Below, in pieces: positions 1 to 10,154 of a stretch of 64,000 bases of DNA (position 1 is the first letter of the stretch; every line of letters starts with the position of its first letter). Under the pieces are notes generated by a model, which was given only the letters and a program-made list of their open reading frames with translations, searched no databases and had not been told where the DNA came from. Both the position numbers and the translations under genes were made by a program. Origin of the DNA: Closterium sp. Naga37s-1 (lineage: Eukaryota; Streptophyta; Zygnematophyceae; Desmidiales; Closteriaceae); assembly GCA_947471745.1 (NCBI GenBank), contig CANJKZ010000827.1:46740-110739 (forward strand), read 5' to 3'.

Positions 1-1042
1 CTCTGTTCCTCCGCGGCCGATGGTACCGTCGCCTTACTTCCCCTACGCGCACCTCCCGCCGCACATGCAGCCGCAAATGCCGCTCCACATGCCACCGCAC
101 ATGTCGCCGCACATGCCGCCGCATTATCCGGCCTCCCCGCATGTCCCCTCGACGCTTCCCCTCCTCCACCGTCCGACACACGTTGCGCAACCTCCGGCTA
201 CTAAATATCCCAAAACGGAGTCCGCTGACGTTTCAGATCTCCTGTTTGACGTGGATCCGTTCCTGGACCTCGAGCAGTACGGCGGCGGCGACCGCAGCGC
301 GACGCCCGTCGACGGGAAACTTGCCTCGGCGAAACCGCCCACGCAATATGCGGCCCTTTCGGCGGCGGCAAAGAAAACGGTGAAAGAGAGCATGGTGGTG
401 CCAGTGCAATCCCAAGACGAAGGCGCTTCGGCAGTGGCTGGCCGGCGGGAATGCTCCCCTTCCCTCTACTCCTCCCCGTCCTTCTCCGTCTCCTCTCAAA
501 CCGACACGCACCTCGTTCCTAGCAGCAGGCAGGCCGCCGACTCCGCCGCAACCGCCGCCGCGTTCGACGCCAGTGCCACGTCGTCATCCCGCGCGGGTCA
601 CCCCGCAGCGGAAAGCCCCGTCGTTCTGCGCGCCTCCTCGTCCCTCCCCTCCGCTTCCCCCTTCTCCCCGTCGACGTTCTCAAGCCCCGGCCCTCTCCAC
701 CCGCTTGCGCGCGAGGCTCGCGTGATGCGGTACAGGGAGAAGCGCAAGGCGCGGCGGTTCGAGAAGACGATCCGCTACGCGTCGCGGAAGGCGTACGCGG
801 AGAGCCGCCCGCGCGTGAAAGGGCGATTCGCGAAGCGGACCGAGATGGCAGAGGGCGGCGCGGGCTCACCTGCTGCTTTCGAAGTAGCAGTCAACGCAGT
901 CAACGGGGTCAACGGAGTGGATGCGTGTGGGAGCTATGAGGACGTGGAAGGGGAGCAGTTTAAAATGGAGGAGGGGGTCGCGTGCGACCTTGACTTTGCA
1001 CTCGCTGACGCTCCCTTCACTATGATCCCCGCTTTCCTTTGA
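1..1042 (+). CDS. CCT-domain protein, 5' end outside the window
   Basis: The frame is open from the window edge; the first visible Met is at 20 and the stop TGA is at 1040-1042. Counted from that Met there are 340 residues, but six sense codons precede it, so this is probably the 3' exon of a longer gene. Residues 231-276 (nt 710-847) form a CCT motif, rich in Arg and Lys, with the core [11 protein letters not shown], then [13 protein letters not shown] and [14 protein letters not shown] motifs occur in CONSTANS-like and TOC1/PRR regulators of light, clock and flowering pathways and serve in nuclear targeting and DNA or NF-Y binding. The start is a Met/Pro/His repeat, the middle is Ser/Ala/Pro rich, and an acidic tail follows the CCT. 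No B-box or receiver domain is visible, so the subfamily cannot be told. The CCT call is strong. Confidence 0.85.
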   Translation, partial: SVPPRPMVPSPYFPYAHLPPHMQPQMPLHMPPHMSPHMPPHYPASPHVPSTLPLLHRPTHVAQPPATKYPKTESADVSDLLFDVDPFLDLEQYGGGDRSATPVDGKLASAKPPTQYAALSAAAKKTVKESMVVPVQSQDEGASAVAGRRECSPSLYSSPSFSVSSQTDTHLVPSSRQAADSAATAAAFDASATSSSRAGHPAAESPVVLRASSSLPSASPFSPSTFSSPGPLHPLAREARVMRYREKRKARRFEKTIRYASRKAYAESRPRVKGRFAKRTEMAEGGAGSPAAFEVAVNAVNGVNGVDACGSYEDVEGEQFKMEEGVACDLDFALADAPFTMIPAFL

Positions 1043-2291
1043 AAAATCTGGTAACGTTGGCTGGCTTGCGAGTGCGACTGGCTTGGAGAGTGCAGTTTAT
1101 CCGTGCTGCATCCACCGCAAGGTGCATCGTGATTGGATATGGTATGGCTGGAAGGTGCTTGAAACTATTTTTCCCCACCCATACTGTTTGCAACTGTAGG
1201 AGTGGGGCTAGACTTACCTTATGTTTTGCCATTTGGTTTTAGCCTAAGGGCTCTAGGTGCTGTTCATAATAAGCTGTACACTGTTTATCGTTCATGTGGT
1301 ATACTTCAATGACTAACCACAACGTGAGAAGTTGCACCCTAGTCCAAACAGCAAGATGGGGTTATCGACCTACGGAATGCATCCTCATAAGGCAAGCAGG
1401 ACGCTGCCAGTCCCTCCCTCCACCCTCTGCACTGGCCATCACCAGACAGGCCTTGCACCAGACGGGCCTTGCACCAGACGATGCTGGTATGTACCGGTAT
1501 GCAGCCTCCTAGGCAGGACGATGCTGTCCCTTCCCCCATTCAGTGCGCTGGCTGGCCTGCACCAGATGGGCCTTGCACCTGCGGCCTGCCTGCTGCTGTC
1601 AGTGAACTCTCCATGGTTGCACCTGCGGCCTGCCTGCTGCTGTCTGCAGCTGCCAGTGAACTCTTGAAGGTCATCACAAGCGCACACAGGATGCTTCACC
1701 TATGCTTCACGCATACAAATTCAGTTCAGTGTCGACAAAGCTGCAGACCAGATTGGAGTGGGATGTGGCTTTGGCCCCTTTCAAGAACAGCCTTGTAAAT
1801 ACAGAATCGTCGAGTCAATATTAGGTATGAATACGAGTGTATCATGCATTACATTATGAATGGGGAGTGCGGTACAAAGGCAAGCATTTCTCACCTACCA
1901 ATAGCACCGCAAGCACATCAAGTCCTAGAACCACCCCGGCTACTCCTGCCTGCTATCCACACATATCAGTATTAAGACGATGCTGCCCCCGCACTCAAGT
2001 CAGTCAGACTGGAGCTCAAAGCTACCCTGAATCCCACCCACCCACCCATCCATCCAGGTGCATCGGCAGGACAGTTTTCACCTCCGCCTGCCCGGAAATG
2101 TCAAGTCGATTCAGCAGTGCGCCGCCCATACTGCCACAACCTATCTACTTTGCTGCCAGTTGGTCTGAGAAGGGCCAAAGTAGATAGGTTGTGGCATTTG
2201 CGTCGACCTGAAAGTGTTCAAGATGCATCACTACTAGGGTGCATCACTTATAAGGTGCATCACCCCACCTGGCGAGAGACAGGGACACTAG
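1043..2291. other. Intergenic: 3' flank of CCT gene, short direct repeats, one hairpin
   Basis: No convincing gene is seen. Short imperfect direct repeats occur at 1440-1480 (CCTTGCACCAGACGGG type) and at about 1576-1660, where a segment beginning GCACCTGCGGCCTGCC appears twice. The hairpin at 2132-2196 is listed separately. Confidence 0.5.
2132..2196. repeat. Perfect 21-bp inverted repeat with 23-nt loop
   Basis: The arms are 2132-2152 (TGCCACAACCTATCTACTTT plus G) and its exact reverse complement at 2176-2196. The stem is perfect over 21 bp. It could form an RNA hairpin of small-RNA-precursor size or a DNA cruciform, but the flanks do not extend the stem noticeably. It lies just beyond the 3' copies of the fasciclin gene, which is on the minus strand. 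Function is unknown. Confidence 0.8.
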
Positions 2292-2292
2292 C

Positions 2293-2401
2293 CTACGCGC
2301 GCCAGGGGAAGCAGACGGTGGGCTTGAGGGAGTCCTTGTCACCCGCCTTCAGGGTCTGGGGCAGGATGACCGTATCCACCCCGTGCACCTGCATCACGTC
2401 C
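2293..2401 (-). pseudogene. Extra copy of the last exon of the fasciclin gene
   Basis: Read on the minus strand this encodes VMQVHGVDTVILPQ, then LKAGDKDSLKPTVCFPWRA and a stop. It is nearly identical to the end of the real terminal exon at 2423-2662 and lies directly downstream of it. No acceptor site precedes it, so it would be 3' untranslated sequence. Confidence 0.8.
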
Positions 2402-2422
2402 CCCGGAGAGCCTTCACTCCTC

Positions 2423-4129
2423 CTACGCGCGCCAGGGGAAGCACACGGTGGGCTTGAGGGAGTCCTTATCGCCCGCCTTCAGGCTCTGGGGCAGAATTAC
2501 CGTGTCCACCCCGTGCACCTGCATCACTCGCAGCGAGATGACGTCAGGAGCCACTACGGAAGCTTCCTCCGGGACGTACAGGGCCTGCAGCTGGACCGGG
2601 TCGGCGCCGGCAGCTGAGACCTTCACCAGGCGAGCCTTGCACCCGTCGGATGCCGCCTTGAACTGCACAGGGTGTGAGGAGGAAAAAACACAAGGTTGCG
2701 AGGGATTGGGTGCGGTGGAAGGACATCAATACCATCATGACATTGGGCGTGTTCAGAGCGGAAAGAACGGGTCGAGTTGTTTCCGAGCATCGGTGCGGTG
2801 GAAGTATATCACTGCCTCATGATGCCTGCGAATGGAAGAAAAATGTAAAACGCGCCGCAATTGGGCCGCTTGAGCCCAGCCCGCCCACCATATAGTGAAA
2901 CTACGATGCATCACCTGCTTGTCCTGCGGCGGCGCCTTGAGCGCAGCGGCGTTCTTTTCTTTCTGCACCACGTGCAGCAGCAGCACCTCGCGCAGCATCC
3001 AAAGTCGCGTTTTTCGCGTCGTCCGGGAGCGCCACGCGCAGCACCACTTCAAACACCACATGACCAATTCCAACACCACAACACCGCTTCAAATTACCGT
3101 TCCTCACCTGCTTGTCCTGAGGGAGGGCCTTGAGCGCGGCGGCAGGCATTTTCTTCTGCACCACGTGCAGCAGCAGCACCTCGCGCAGAACCTTGGCATT
3201 CGAAGTCGCGTTCTTCGCGTGGTCCGGGAGCGCCGCGAACGCGTCGTCGTTCGGCGCGAAGAACGTCGCCTCGTAGCAGTTGATTAGGTCCTTCAGGTCC
3301 TTGTTAAGACCTGAACGGAGTGCAATTAGGAAGGGAAACATACAGAAGAGCGAGATGAGTAGGAGAAGATTATGGCAGTGAGGAACGAACGCGTCGTCGC
3401 TGGGCGCGAAGAACGTCGCCTCGCAGCAGTTGATGAGGTCCTTGAGGTCCTTGGAAAGACCTGCAAGGTTTGAAATACAGGGAGAGCATGGGGAAGTGAG
3501 AGGCAGAGGCGGCGTCGTCGTTGGGCGCGAAGAACGTCGCCTCGTAGCAGTTAGTGAGGCCCTTAAGATCCTTGGATAGACCTGGAAGGTCGTGTGACAG
3601 GGTGTGACAGGGAGAGGGTGGCAGGGGAGAGGGTGAGACACTGCACAATCTGCGGTACGGTTGGTTTGAGATCGGCGAAACTCGAGAGGCGCGAAAGTGC
3701 GGGACGAGATGTTAAGCCGCCGAATCGAATCTACAACCGCCACAATAAATCTGCAGCCGCCAAACAAAATTTGCAGCAGCTGAATCAAATCTACAAACGC
3801 CAAACTGAATTTGCGGCCGACACCTCTGCGTCCCAGAATACAAGGATATCTATTGGCGCCGCAAAGGCGAGGCGGCTAAGGCGAAAAGGGTAGCTACCAG
3901 CTTCGAACTCTCAGAGACTCTTTCCGCCACCGCTCTTCTCACCTGTTTTCTTGAGCGCGGAGACTAAGGTGGAATAGTTCCCAGCCTTCGTGAGCCCAGT
4001 CACGAGATTGTTCACCACGAGTTTCCCGGAGAAGCGGCAGTACGGTTTCACAGCCGCCGAGGCTGGGCGAGAAAATCCAACGACAGCTACCACCAGCAGA
4101 ACAACGACGAACGACACTCGGGTTGCCAT
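2423..4129 (-). CDS. Secreted single fasciclin (FAS1) domain protein
   Basis: My model has three exons: 4129-3943, 3310-3108 and 2662-2423 (209 residues). Donors are CAG|GT and acceptors CAG|, with phases 1 and 0, and the joins are in frame. Residues 1-25 are a signal peptide (MATRVSFVVVLLVVAVVGF, then a site after PASA). FAS1 features follow: ATFFAPNDDAFAAL (H1-like box), REVLLLHVVQK (second conserved box), and VHGVDTVILPQ near the C-terminus. FAS1 proteins are extracellular or cell-wall adhesion and signalling proteins. No arabinogalactan Pro/Ala spacer or GPI signal is clear. The start was chosen because it opens the signal peptide; an upstream in-frame Met at 4261 would place 44 charged residues before it. 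Both introns hold partial copies of exon 2, so isoforms are possible. Confidence 0.8.
2915..3055 (-). pseudogene. Donor-side partial copy of fasciclin exon 2
   Basis: This lies in intron 2. The minus strand keeps the 3' half of exon 2 (LPDDAKNATLDA, then REVLLLHVVQKEKNAAALKA and PPQDKQ) with an intact CAG|GT donor at 2914-2913. A frame break lies between the two blocks. It has no acceptor half. Confidence 0.8.
3388..3581 (-). pseudogene. Two acceptor-side partial copies of fasciclin exon 2
   Basis: These lie in intron 1. Each copy begins with an intact CAG acceptor followed by GLSKDLK. Copy 1 (3581 to about 3511) reads GLSKDLKGLTNCYEATFFAP and stops matching after NDDA. Copy 2 (3460 to about 3388) reads GLSKDLKDLINCCEATFFAP then SDDAF. 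Both lose homology before the exon's 3' half and have no donor. Confidence 0.85.
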
Positions 4130-5150
4130 TATTAGAGGTTTAGGGTCGCCGGATTTTGGCGGAATCGATGCGGGAGGATTTCGAGTCAATTCACGGCGCT
4201 CGAAAAATCGTATTTCTGCGTGGAACGGTGGTAAACGAGAAAGCGTAAGAGTAGAAACCAAGGGGCGACTGAAGGGGAGCGAATGCGGGACTATCTATTT
4301 GCTAGGGAATGATGAGGTGAGGAACCAACAACAACAGAACGAATTTATGCAATTCTCGATGATGGTATCGTCGAACATTGGCAAATTGCAATTCAGGATG
4401 CGGTTCGAGCGGGGAAGAATGCGTTTTGGTTGAAGCGGTTCGCTCGCACGAAACAACTTCCGCCCCTGCTCCCACCCACCCCAGCACATACTAGGAATCT
4501 GTGCAAAAAAAAAAAAGGCGCCGTCAAGTAATAAGATGACCGTCAATGAAGTATGCCCAGCCGTCAATACTCTGGTCGGCGCGTTCCGCCTGGTTTGTTT
4601 CAATAACGGAGAAACCAAGCGCGTCGGCAAAAAAAATTGGAGGCGGGAATATATAGCGCATTGCGCAATTGTTGCCAGCAAGAGCTCCAACAAAGCAAAA
4701 TGTTTGCGGTAAAGAAAGCAACCCGATCAGCATACCATACTCCAGGCGTTGAAGAGCACAGTAACCCGTATTCTCCCGGATAAAACACCTGCCGTAATTG
4801 TACACCCCCGGGTAGCTTATACGGGGTGGGTGTTATATCGGACCCCGTTAGTACTATACCCCCCCTTTTGGGGTTATTCTCTATAACACCCCCCTTTTCT
4901 TATAGATTCCTAATATAGCTGTTATCGAGTCTGATTCCTTACGGGAGGATATCGCGAGAATCACTCCCTGGAAGAAATTTTGCATGAACTTTCACTTAGA
5001 ATCAGCCGAGATATCCCCCCTCCCACAATCTCGTTGTCGCCACGCTGGCGAATCTTCCACTACAAGTGGTCCAAGAGGTGAAGTCGCCCAAGTGGCCCAC
5101 ACAATATCCTCGTACTCGGTTTTGCGGCATTGATCAGCAATCTTGAAGTG
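4130..5150. other. Intergenic between fasciclin and carrier genes
   Basis: No gene is seen. 4800-4900 has runs of C and T with short inverted matches around TATAACACC. Short open frames on the minus strand at 4295-4805 show no recognisable domain and I treat them as chance. Confidence 0.4.
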
Positions 5151-6127
5151 AAGTCAGACCCCTTATTTTGTTTCACAACTTTTTTGCTTTGCAAAAAATA
5201 TACTACCATATAATAAGACCCGGCTATTATGTAGGATTTTCCTTTGAGGAGACCCCCCCCATTTTTTTCGAGTGGGTTTCATAATACCCTAGGGTATTTT
5301 ATCCGGGAGAATACGGAAATAACTGCGAGAATCATGATTTAGAACGAAGGAAAGGTCCATCCTTCTCAACAAGAACGTGTTTACAGCAAAAATGGGGCGA
5401 CAGTAGTCACAGCGTTTTTTTAATCGAGCAGGTGCTTCACCACCTCGTAAAAAGTGACCACAATTCCACGTGATGGGCAAGTCAGACCCCTTATTTTGTT
5501 TCACAACTTTTTTGCTTTATAAAAAATATACCATATAACAAGACCCGGGTATTATGTAGGATTTTCCTTTGAGGAGACCCCCCCCATTTTTTTCGAGTGG
5601 TTTTCATAATACCCTAGGGTATTTTATCCGGGAGAATACGGAAATAACTGCGAGAATCATGATTTAGAACGAAGGAAAGGTCCATCCTTCTCAACAAGAA
5701 CGTGTTTACAGCAAAAATGGGGCGACAGTAGTCACAGCGTTTTTTTAATCGAGCAGGTGCTTCACCACCTCGTAAAAAGTGACCACAATTCCACGTGATG
5801 GGCAAGTCAGACCCCTTATTTTGTTTCACAACTTTTTTGCTTTATAAAAAATATACCATATATCAAGACCCGGGTATTATGTAGGATTTTCCTTTGAGGA
5901 GACCCCCCCCATTTTTTTCCAGTGGTTTTCATAATACCCTAGGGTATTTTATCCGGGAGAATACGGAAATAACTGCGAGAATCATGATTTAGAACGAAGG
6001 AAAGGTCCATCCTTCTCAACAAGAACGTGTTTACAGCAAAAATGGGGCGACAGTAGTCACAGCGTTTTTTTAATTGAGCAGGTGCTTCACCACCTCGTAA
6101 AAAGTGACCACAATTCCACATGATGGG
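5151..6127 (-). repeat. Three tandem copies (about 325 bp) of the carrier gene's 3' end
   Basis: Units are 5151-5478, 5479-5803 and 5804-6127, each opening with AAGTCAGACCCCTTATTTTG and more than 95% alike by eye. The high-coordinate end of each unit is the terminal coding part of the carrier gene on the minus strand (CGIVVTFYEVVKHLL, then Asn or Asp and stop). The rest is 3' UTR or flank. Only the rightmost unit is attached to a complete last exon. Reading the unit in another frame gives a 60-71 residue open frame in all three copies, which I take as a by-product of repetition. Confidence 0.9.
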
Positions 6128-7103
6128 CCAGCTCTCAACACTCTAGGACCAGCCCCGGCAAATAATGATTTCATCCCTCCCTCCCTGCATTGGCAACACA
6201 AACACACGAGGCATGGATACACCAGTTATACCGTGCGGCAAAAAAACACACAAACAGAAAATCAGACAACAAACTTCTGGGACATTATTCCTCCCTCCCA
6301 CCCCCCCTCCTCCGCTGCTCACCTCCACAGATGCTGCAGTGTTGAGCTGAGCACCCGACACCTGGATCTGCCTCCTCGTCTTAGCCACATCCAGCGGGTG
6401 AGTCGCTGCTGCTGCCACGCTCCAGCGCACCCACACCGCACACAACCCAACCCAGCCCTACCACAGCCCTACCACAACCCTACCACAACCCTACCACAAC
6501 CCTACCACACCCCTTCTCACCTCCAGAGATGCTGCAGCGTCTGAGCAGTGTTCAGCTGAGTTCCTGTTACTTGAATCTGCCTCCTCGTCTTGGCCACATC
6601 CAGAGGGTGAGTCACTGCTGCTGCTACACTCCCCGCCACCATCCCTGCCGCGAAATTCGCCCCCACCACCTGCAGCAGCGGCAGCTGCTGAGCCTCCTCC
6701 GCAGCCTCAATAAGCGAATGAGAATACACCTCACTGCCAGTACCAGCACCAGCACCAGCACCACCACCAGCACCAGCACCAGCACCACCACCAGTACCAG
6801 CACCAGCACCAGCACCACCCTGAACCCACTCCTGCCTGTCCCGCTGTTTCTGCTCCCACCGGTCAGCAGATCTACTGAGCAGGTAACGCCGGGTGGGCTC
6901 CAATAGACCCCAGCAGATGGCTGAGAACGGCACGTCACGGGCCAATTGCGCGTCAACACCTGTCCACAGCGCGCGCAGCCCTTGAGTGCCTGAATGCGGC
7001 TGCAGAATCGTCCGCAGCGTCGCTAGCGTGCCAGGCCTTGATCCACCCACTACCCCTCCCCCACCCAAGCTTCCTGCGGCTCCTGCTCCTGCCCCTCCTC
7101 CTG

Positions 7104-7154
<51 letters not shown>

Positions 7155-9004
7155 CTGGTGATCCTACCACCCCCACTGCCCCCAACCCTGCCCCCACCAC
7201 TGGTCTCTGTGCCTGCATGCGAGTCCTTGCAAGCTCCAATGGCGCGCAGCTGACACAAGCCAGTGCACGCGCCACCGACCCTGCGATCAACGGCACATAC
7301 GCCTCCGGCACAGCGCGATCCTGGCCGTTGATCGGCATCGCTGCGAGCTCGATCTTGAGGATATCGTACACAGGGAGATAGATCCCAACCGTTGGTACAG
7401 CCATGAGGAGAGAGGCGCCCGTGCCACGCCACAAGCGCAAAGCCCCTTCCTCTCGCACTATCCGAGAGAACACGTCCCATGTGTTGCGGTATGGGTGGTG
7501 GTTGTGTTGGGGGAGATGGTGGTGGGGCTGGTGATGCTGATATGGCTGCTGGTGCTGGTTCGGCAGCAGATGGGTTACATTTGCATGAATGCTCCCATGC
7601 CCATGCCCATGCCCGTGTGTGAACCCATTGCCGTGGGTACTTCCACTACCGGCAGCCACTCCGCCATGCACATGCCCGTACAATCCCGCCACGTCACAAC
7701 AGACAGACATTGCCGCCCGCCGTAAATCCCCAGGGCCGTGCATATGCCCGCCCCGGGCCAGAACGGCGGCCGCGGCAGCGGGGGCGGAAGCGCCTGTAGC
7801 GGCTACAGCCGGGAACGCTACAGCCGGAAAAACGGCAGATGGGAAGAGGGCGCGGTGGAGGGAGCAGAAGGCGGCGGGGGAGGGGGCGGAGGCGGCTGTA
7901 GCGGCTACAGCCGAATGGAAGGCTGGATGGCGCGAGCAGAACTTGGTGGGGCGGCAGCAGGCAGAGGCTGTAGCAGCAGAGGCTGGAGCAGCAGCGGCTG
8001 TAGCGGCGGTGGATGTAGCAGAAGAGACTGTAGCAGCAGCGGACACTGTAGCAGCAGTGGCTGCAGAAGCGGCTGTAGCGGCAGCGGCGGCTGAGCCTGA
8101 CGGAGCTGCGGATGTGACTGTAGCGGCGAGGGAGGGGTAGAGCGCACGACATGTGATTGCGGCGGGGGAGGTGGAAGCGAGTGGCAACGGGCGGGCGGGG
8201 GCGCGGGGAGATGCGGACGCTGTTTGCGCCTGCAGCCGCGTCTAATGAAGCAGGGGAGGGGGGAGGACGGGCGGGGGAGTGGCGCAAGGGGGGAATGTGG
8301 TTTGCATGGGCGTTGAGAATGGGAGGGGGAGGGGGGAGGCGAAGAGCGAGGCAAAGAGGACGAGAAAGACGATAGACATGAGAATTATCTGAATAAAAAA
8401 CAAAACCGATTTACTTTATGGATGCTCCGCTACCAGCAACAGCATAGCTACACTACCAGCGTACCTTAACGACGTCCAGCGGGTTCATAATAACGGCCGA
8501 CACCACAGCTGCGGCACCCGCCGCCAAAGCTTTCTCCCGTAACCCCAGATCGCCCTCGGGCTTCGTTGCACCCCCTGCACCCGCTTCGACGCGGGTCGCA
8601 GAGGCCACTACAGCCGGCCCCCCTGTCGAAGCAACTGGAATGCCTGCCGCAGTCGACAATTGCACCGCTGAACCGTCGGGGTTTAATCTGCTGACGTCAG
8701 CCGCCGCGGCAGCACCGTTTGAGCTACTTACGCAGCTAGATCCCGGCACTGGCATCGGCACGGCCCGCACACCGGCAATTTCGTCGTTCCGTGCGACGTC
8801 GCACGCGCAGCCTGCGACGTCGCCAGGCGTGGCCACGTGTCCTGTCGCCACCGGTGCCAAACACGAGCTTGAATGAACAGTTGTCGATGCGGCAGGTGAT
8901 CTGTTACGAACCGTGACTGGCGGTGACGCGACGGTGGCAGCGGGTGCGGAAAAGGCGGCGGGAGATGCGGTGGTATTAGTGGAGGAGGCGGCGGTGGGGA
9001 TCAT
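6070..9004 (-). CDS. MTM1: Mitochondrial carrier of the MTM1 / SLC25A39-40 type
   Basis: My model: exons 9004-8465, 8241-6521 and 6184-6070, 791 residues, joined in frame with canonical sites (acceptor TTCATTAG before TRLQAQT; donor GGAG|GTGAG). Three carrier signatures are seen: PLDVVK-TRLQAQ (about residues 174-187, across intron 1), PLELARTRMQAQ (about 514) and PLDVAKTRRQIQ (about 726). LWRGTGASLLMAVPTVGIYL, ARDVPFSAICW and the terminal FAGAGPRVLRAGPSCGIVV resemble SLC25A39/40, whose members affect mitochondrial glutathione import and Mn/Fe handling in the inner membrane. The usual length is about 300-400; the excess is a Ser/Ala-rich N-terminus, Ala-rich and His-rich stretches (about 200-430), and poly-Ala and Gly/Ala inserts. 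The first helix is weakly defined. The family call is strong, the low-complexity boundaries less so. Confidence 0.85.
6327..6425 (-). pseudogene. Donor-side partial copy of carrier exon 2
   Basis: This lies in intron 2, downstream of the real exon end. The minus strand reads SVAAAATHPLDVAKTRRQIQ, then VSGAQLNTAAS and a GTGGAG|GTGAGC donor. It matches the third carrier signature of the real exon with a few substitutions and a short deletion. Use of this donor would need an acceptor, which is not evident. Confidence 0.75.
7100..7152. repeat. CTG trinucleotide run (poly-Ala in the carrier)
   Basis: An almost pure CTG run on the plus strand encodes alanines on the minus strand inside carrier exon 2. 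A second Ala-rich stretch at about 7760-8120 is built from TGTAGCGGCTACAGC-like variants. Confidence 0.85.
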
Positions 9005-10154
9005 GATGGCAGTCCGGTGAAACTGTTGGTGAAATCCTCTGAACCCTTGATGCCAACGATCCTACGGCGGAGAAATGTTGAATCAAGAAAGGTCAAAATG
9101 TCGTGCACGTGAGCGAGCGGATGACAGAGCAGACACGCGGAATCAGACGCGTGCGAGAGGCAGCGCGGGAGGCTTAGTGTACTCGCTCCGCGCCAGGGAC
9201 ACGTACGTGCGTACGCCAATCCTACTGCCTCATCAATTGACGGAGCTCACAGCGAATGAGAGCAAAGAGAAAGCCAATCCGTGGCCTGCAGTGCGGAACG
9301 CACAGCACGCGACGCATCTAATCCCGTAAACCACGCAGCCTGTTTGATCCTGGTGTGGTTCTAGAGATTAAGCGGGCGTAGCGAGCGTGCTATGGCGAAG
9401 TTGGCATGGTATGGAAGCTTTGTACTGCCACATACTGGGAGTCTACACTGGGCTCTTCTGCCGAGTTCGCGAGAACGAACGATGTTCGCTCATCTCGCAA
9501 TAAGGACAAATATTTATGGCGAAACGCATTTCCAGCAAGGACATGTTACACTAGCGAAAGAAAGGGGTTTTTGTTGAAGGTTGCGTGTGCCAGTGGTCCC
9601 CCAAAGCTGAGGAGAGCACGTGGCGGGAGTGACGTGGCGAAAGGTTTGTTTGGGCCGTGCACTCATCTGATGCAAGCAACACGTTTCTTCCGAAAGAACA
9701 TGCTGGAATTCTGGAAGGTGGGGCCGGAACGGCGGGAGCCACAGAAAGTCTCATGGTTGGCAAAATAACAAAGATGCTACACAAAAGACTTAGAACCTAG
9801 ATTTAGGTAGTCTTATAAAAAACGTACCTCGATTTGAATTTGCTCACTGACGAGTACATGCGTGCCGCTACTGAAATGCCAACACCTTGATGAAATCTTC
9901 CCCAAGAAGCGGGAAAATCGCAGGGCACGCGGCAGCCGCCATAGATTTTTCTTCCCACTTCCCATCCCATCATTTCTGCTCTACTGAAGTACGTCGCTTC
10001 TCTTCTTTTTCGCCTGTTCCTTGCTTCTATTCCGTGAATCGCTTTGATTCTGTTCCGCCATTAACTTGGCCGTTGCCTCTGCATTCCCGTACCTCCATTA
10101 TCCAATACCTCACCATAAGGCTTTTAACACCGTGCACCGTTCCGCGTCGCACAC
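9005..10154. other. Intergenic between carrier (-) and thioredoxin-like gene (+)
   Basis: These divergent genes probably share this as promoter and 5' UTR space. No TATA box, RNA gene or mobile element could be identified with confidence. Confidence 0.4.

Noticed and set aside
5289-6121. A 60-71 residue open frame repeated three times in the 325-bp units
   Set aside because: It overlaps the true end of the carrier gene in another frame and is preserved simply because the units are near-identical.
6070-6521. Carrier gene truncated in its third repeat
   Set aside because: A last exon with FAGAGPRVLRAGPS and VVTFYEVVK joins in phase, so the gene is complete.
9330-9400. rRNA-like or tRNA-like sequence
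   Set aside because: A short GTTTGATCCTGG resemblance is not extended by any conserved rRNA block, and no cloverleaf could be drawn.
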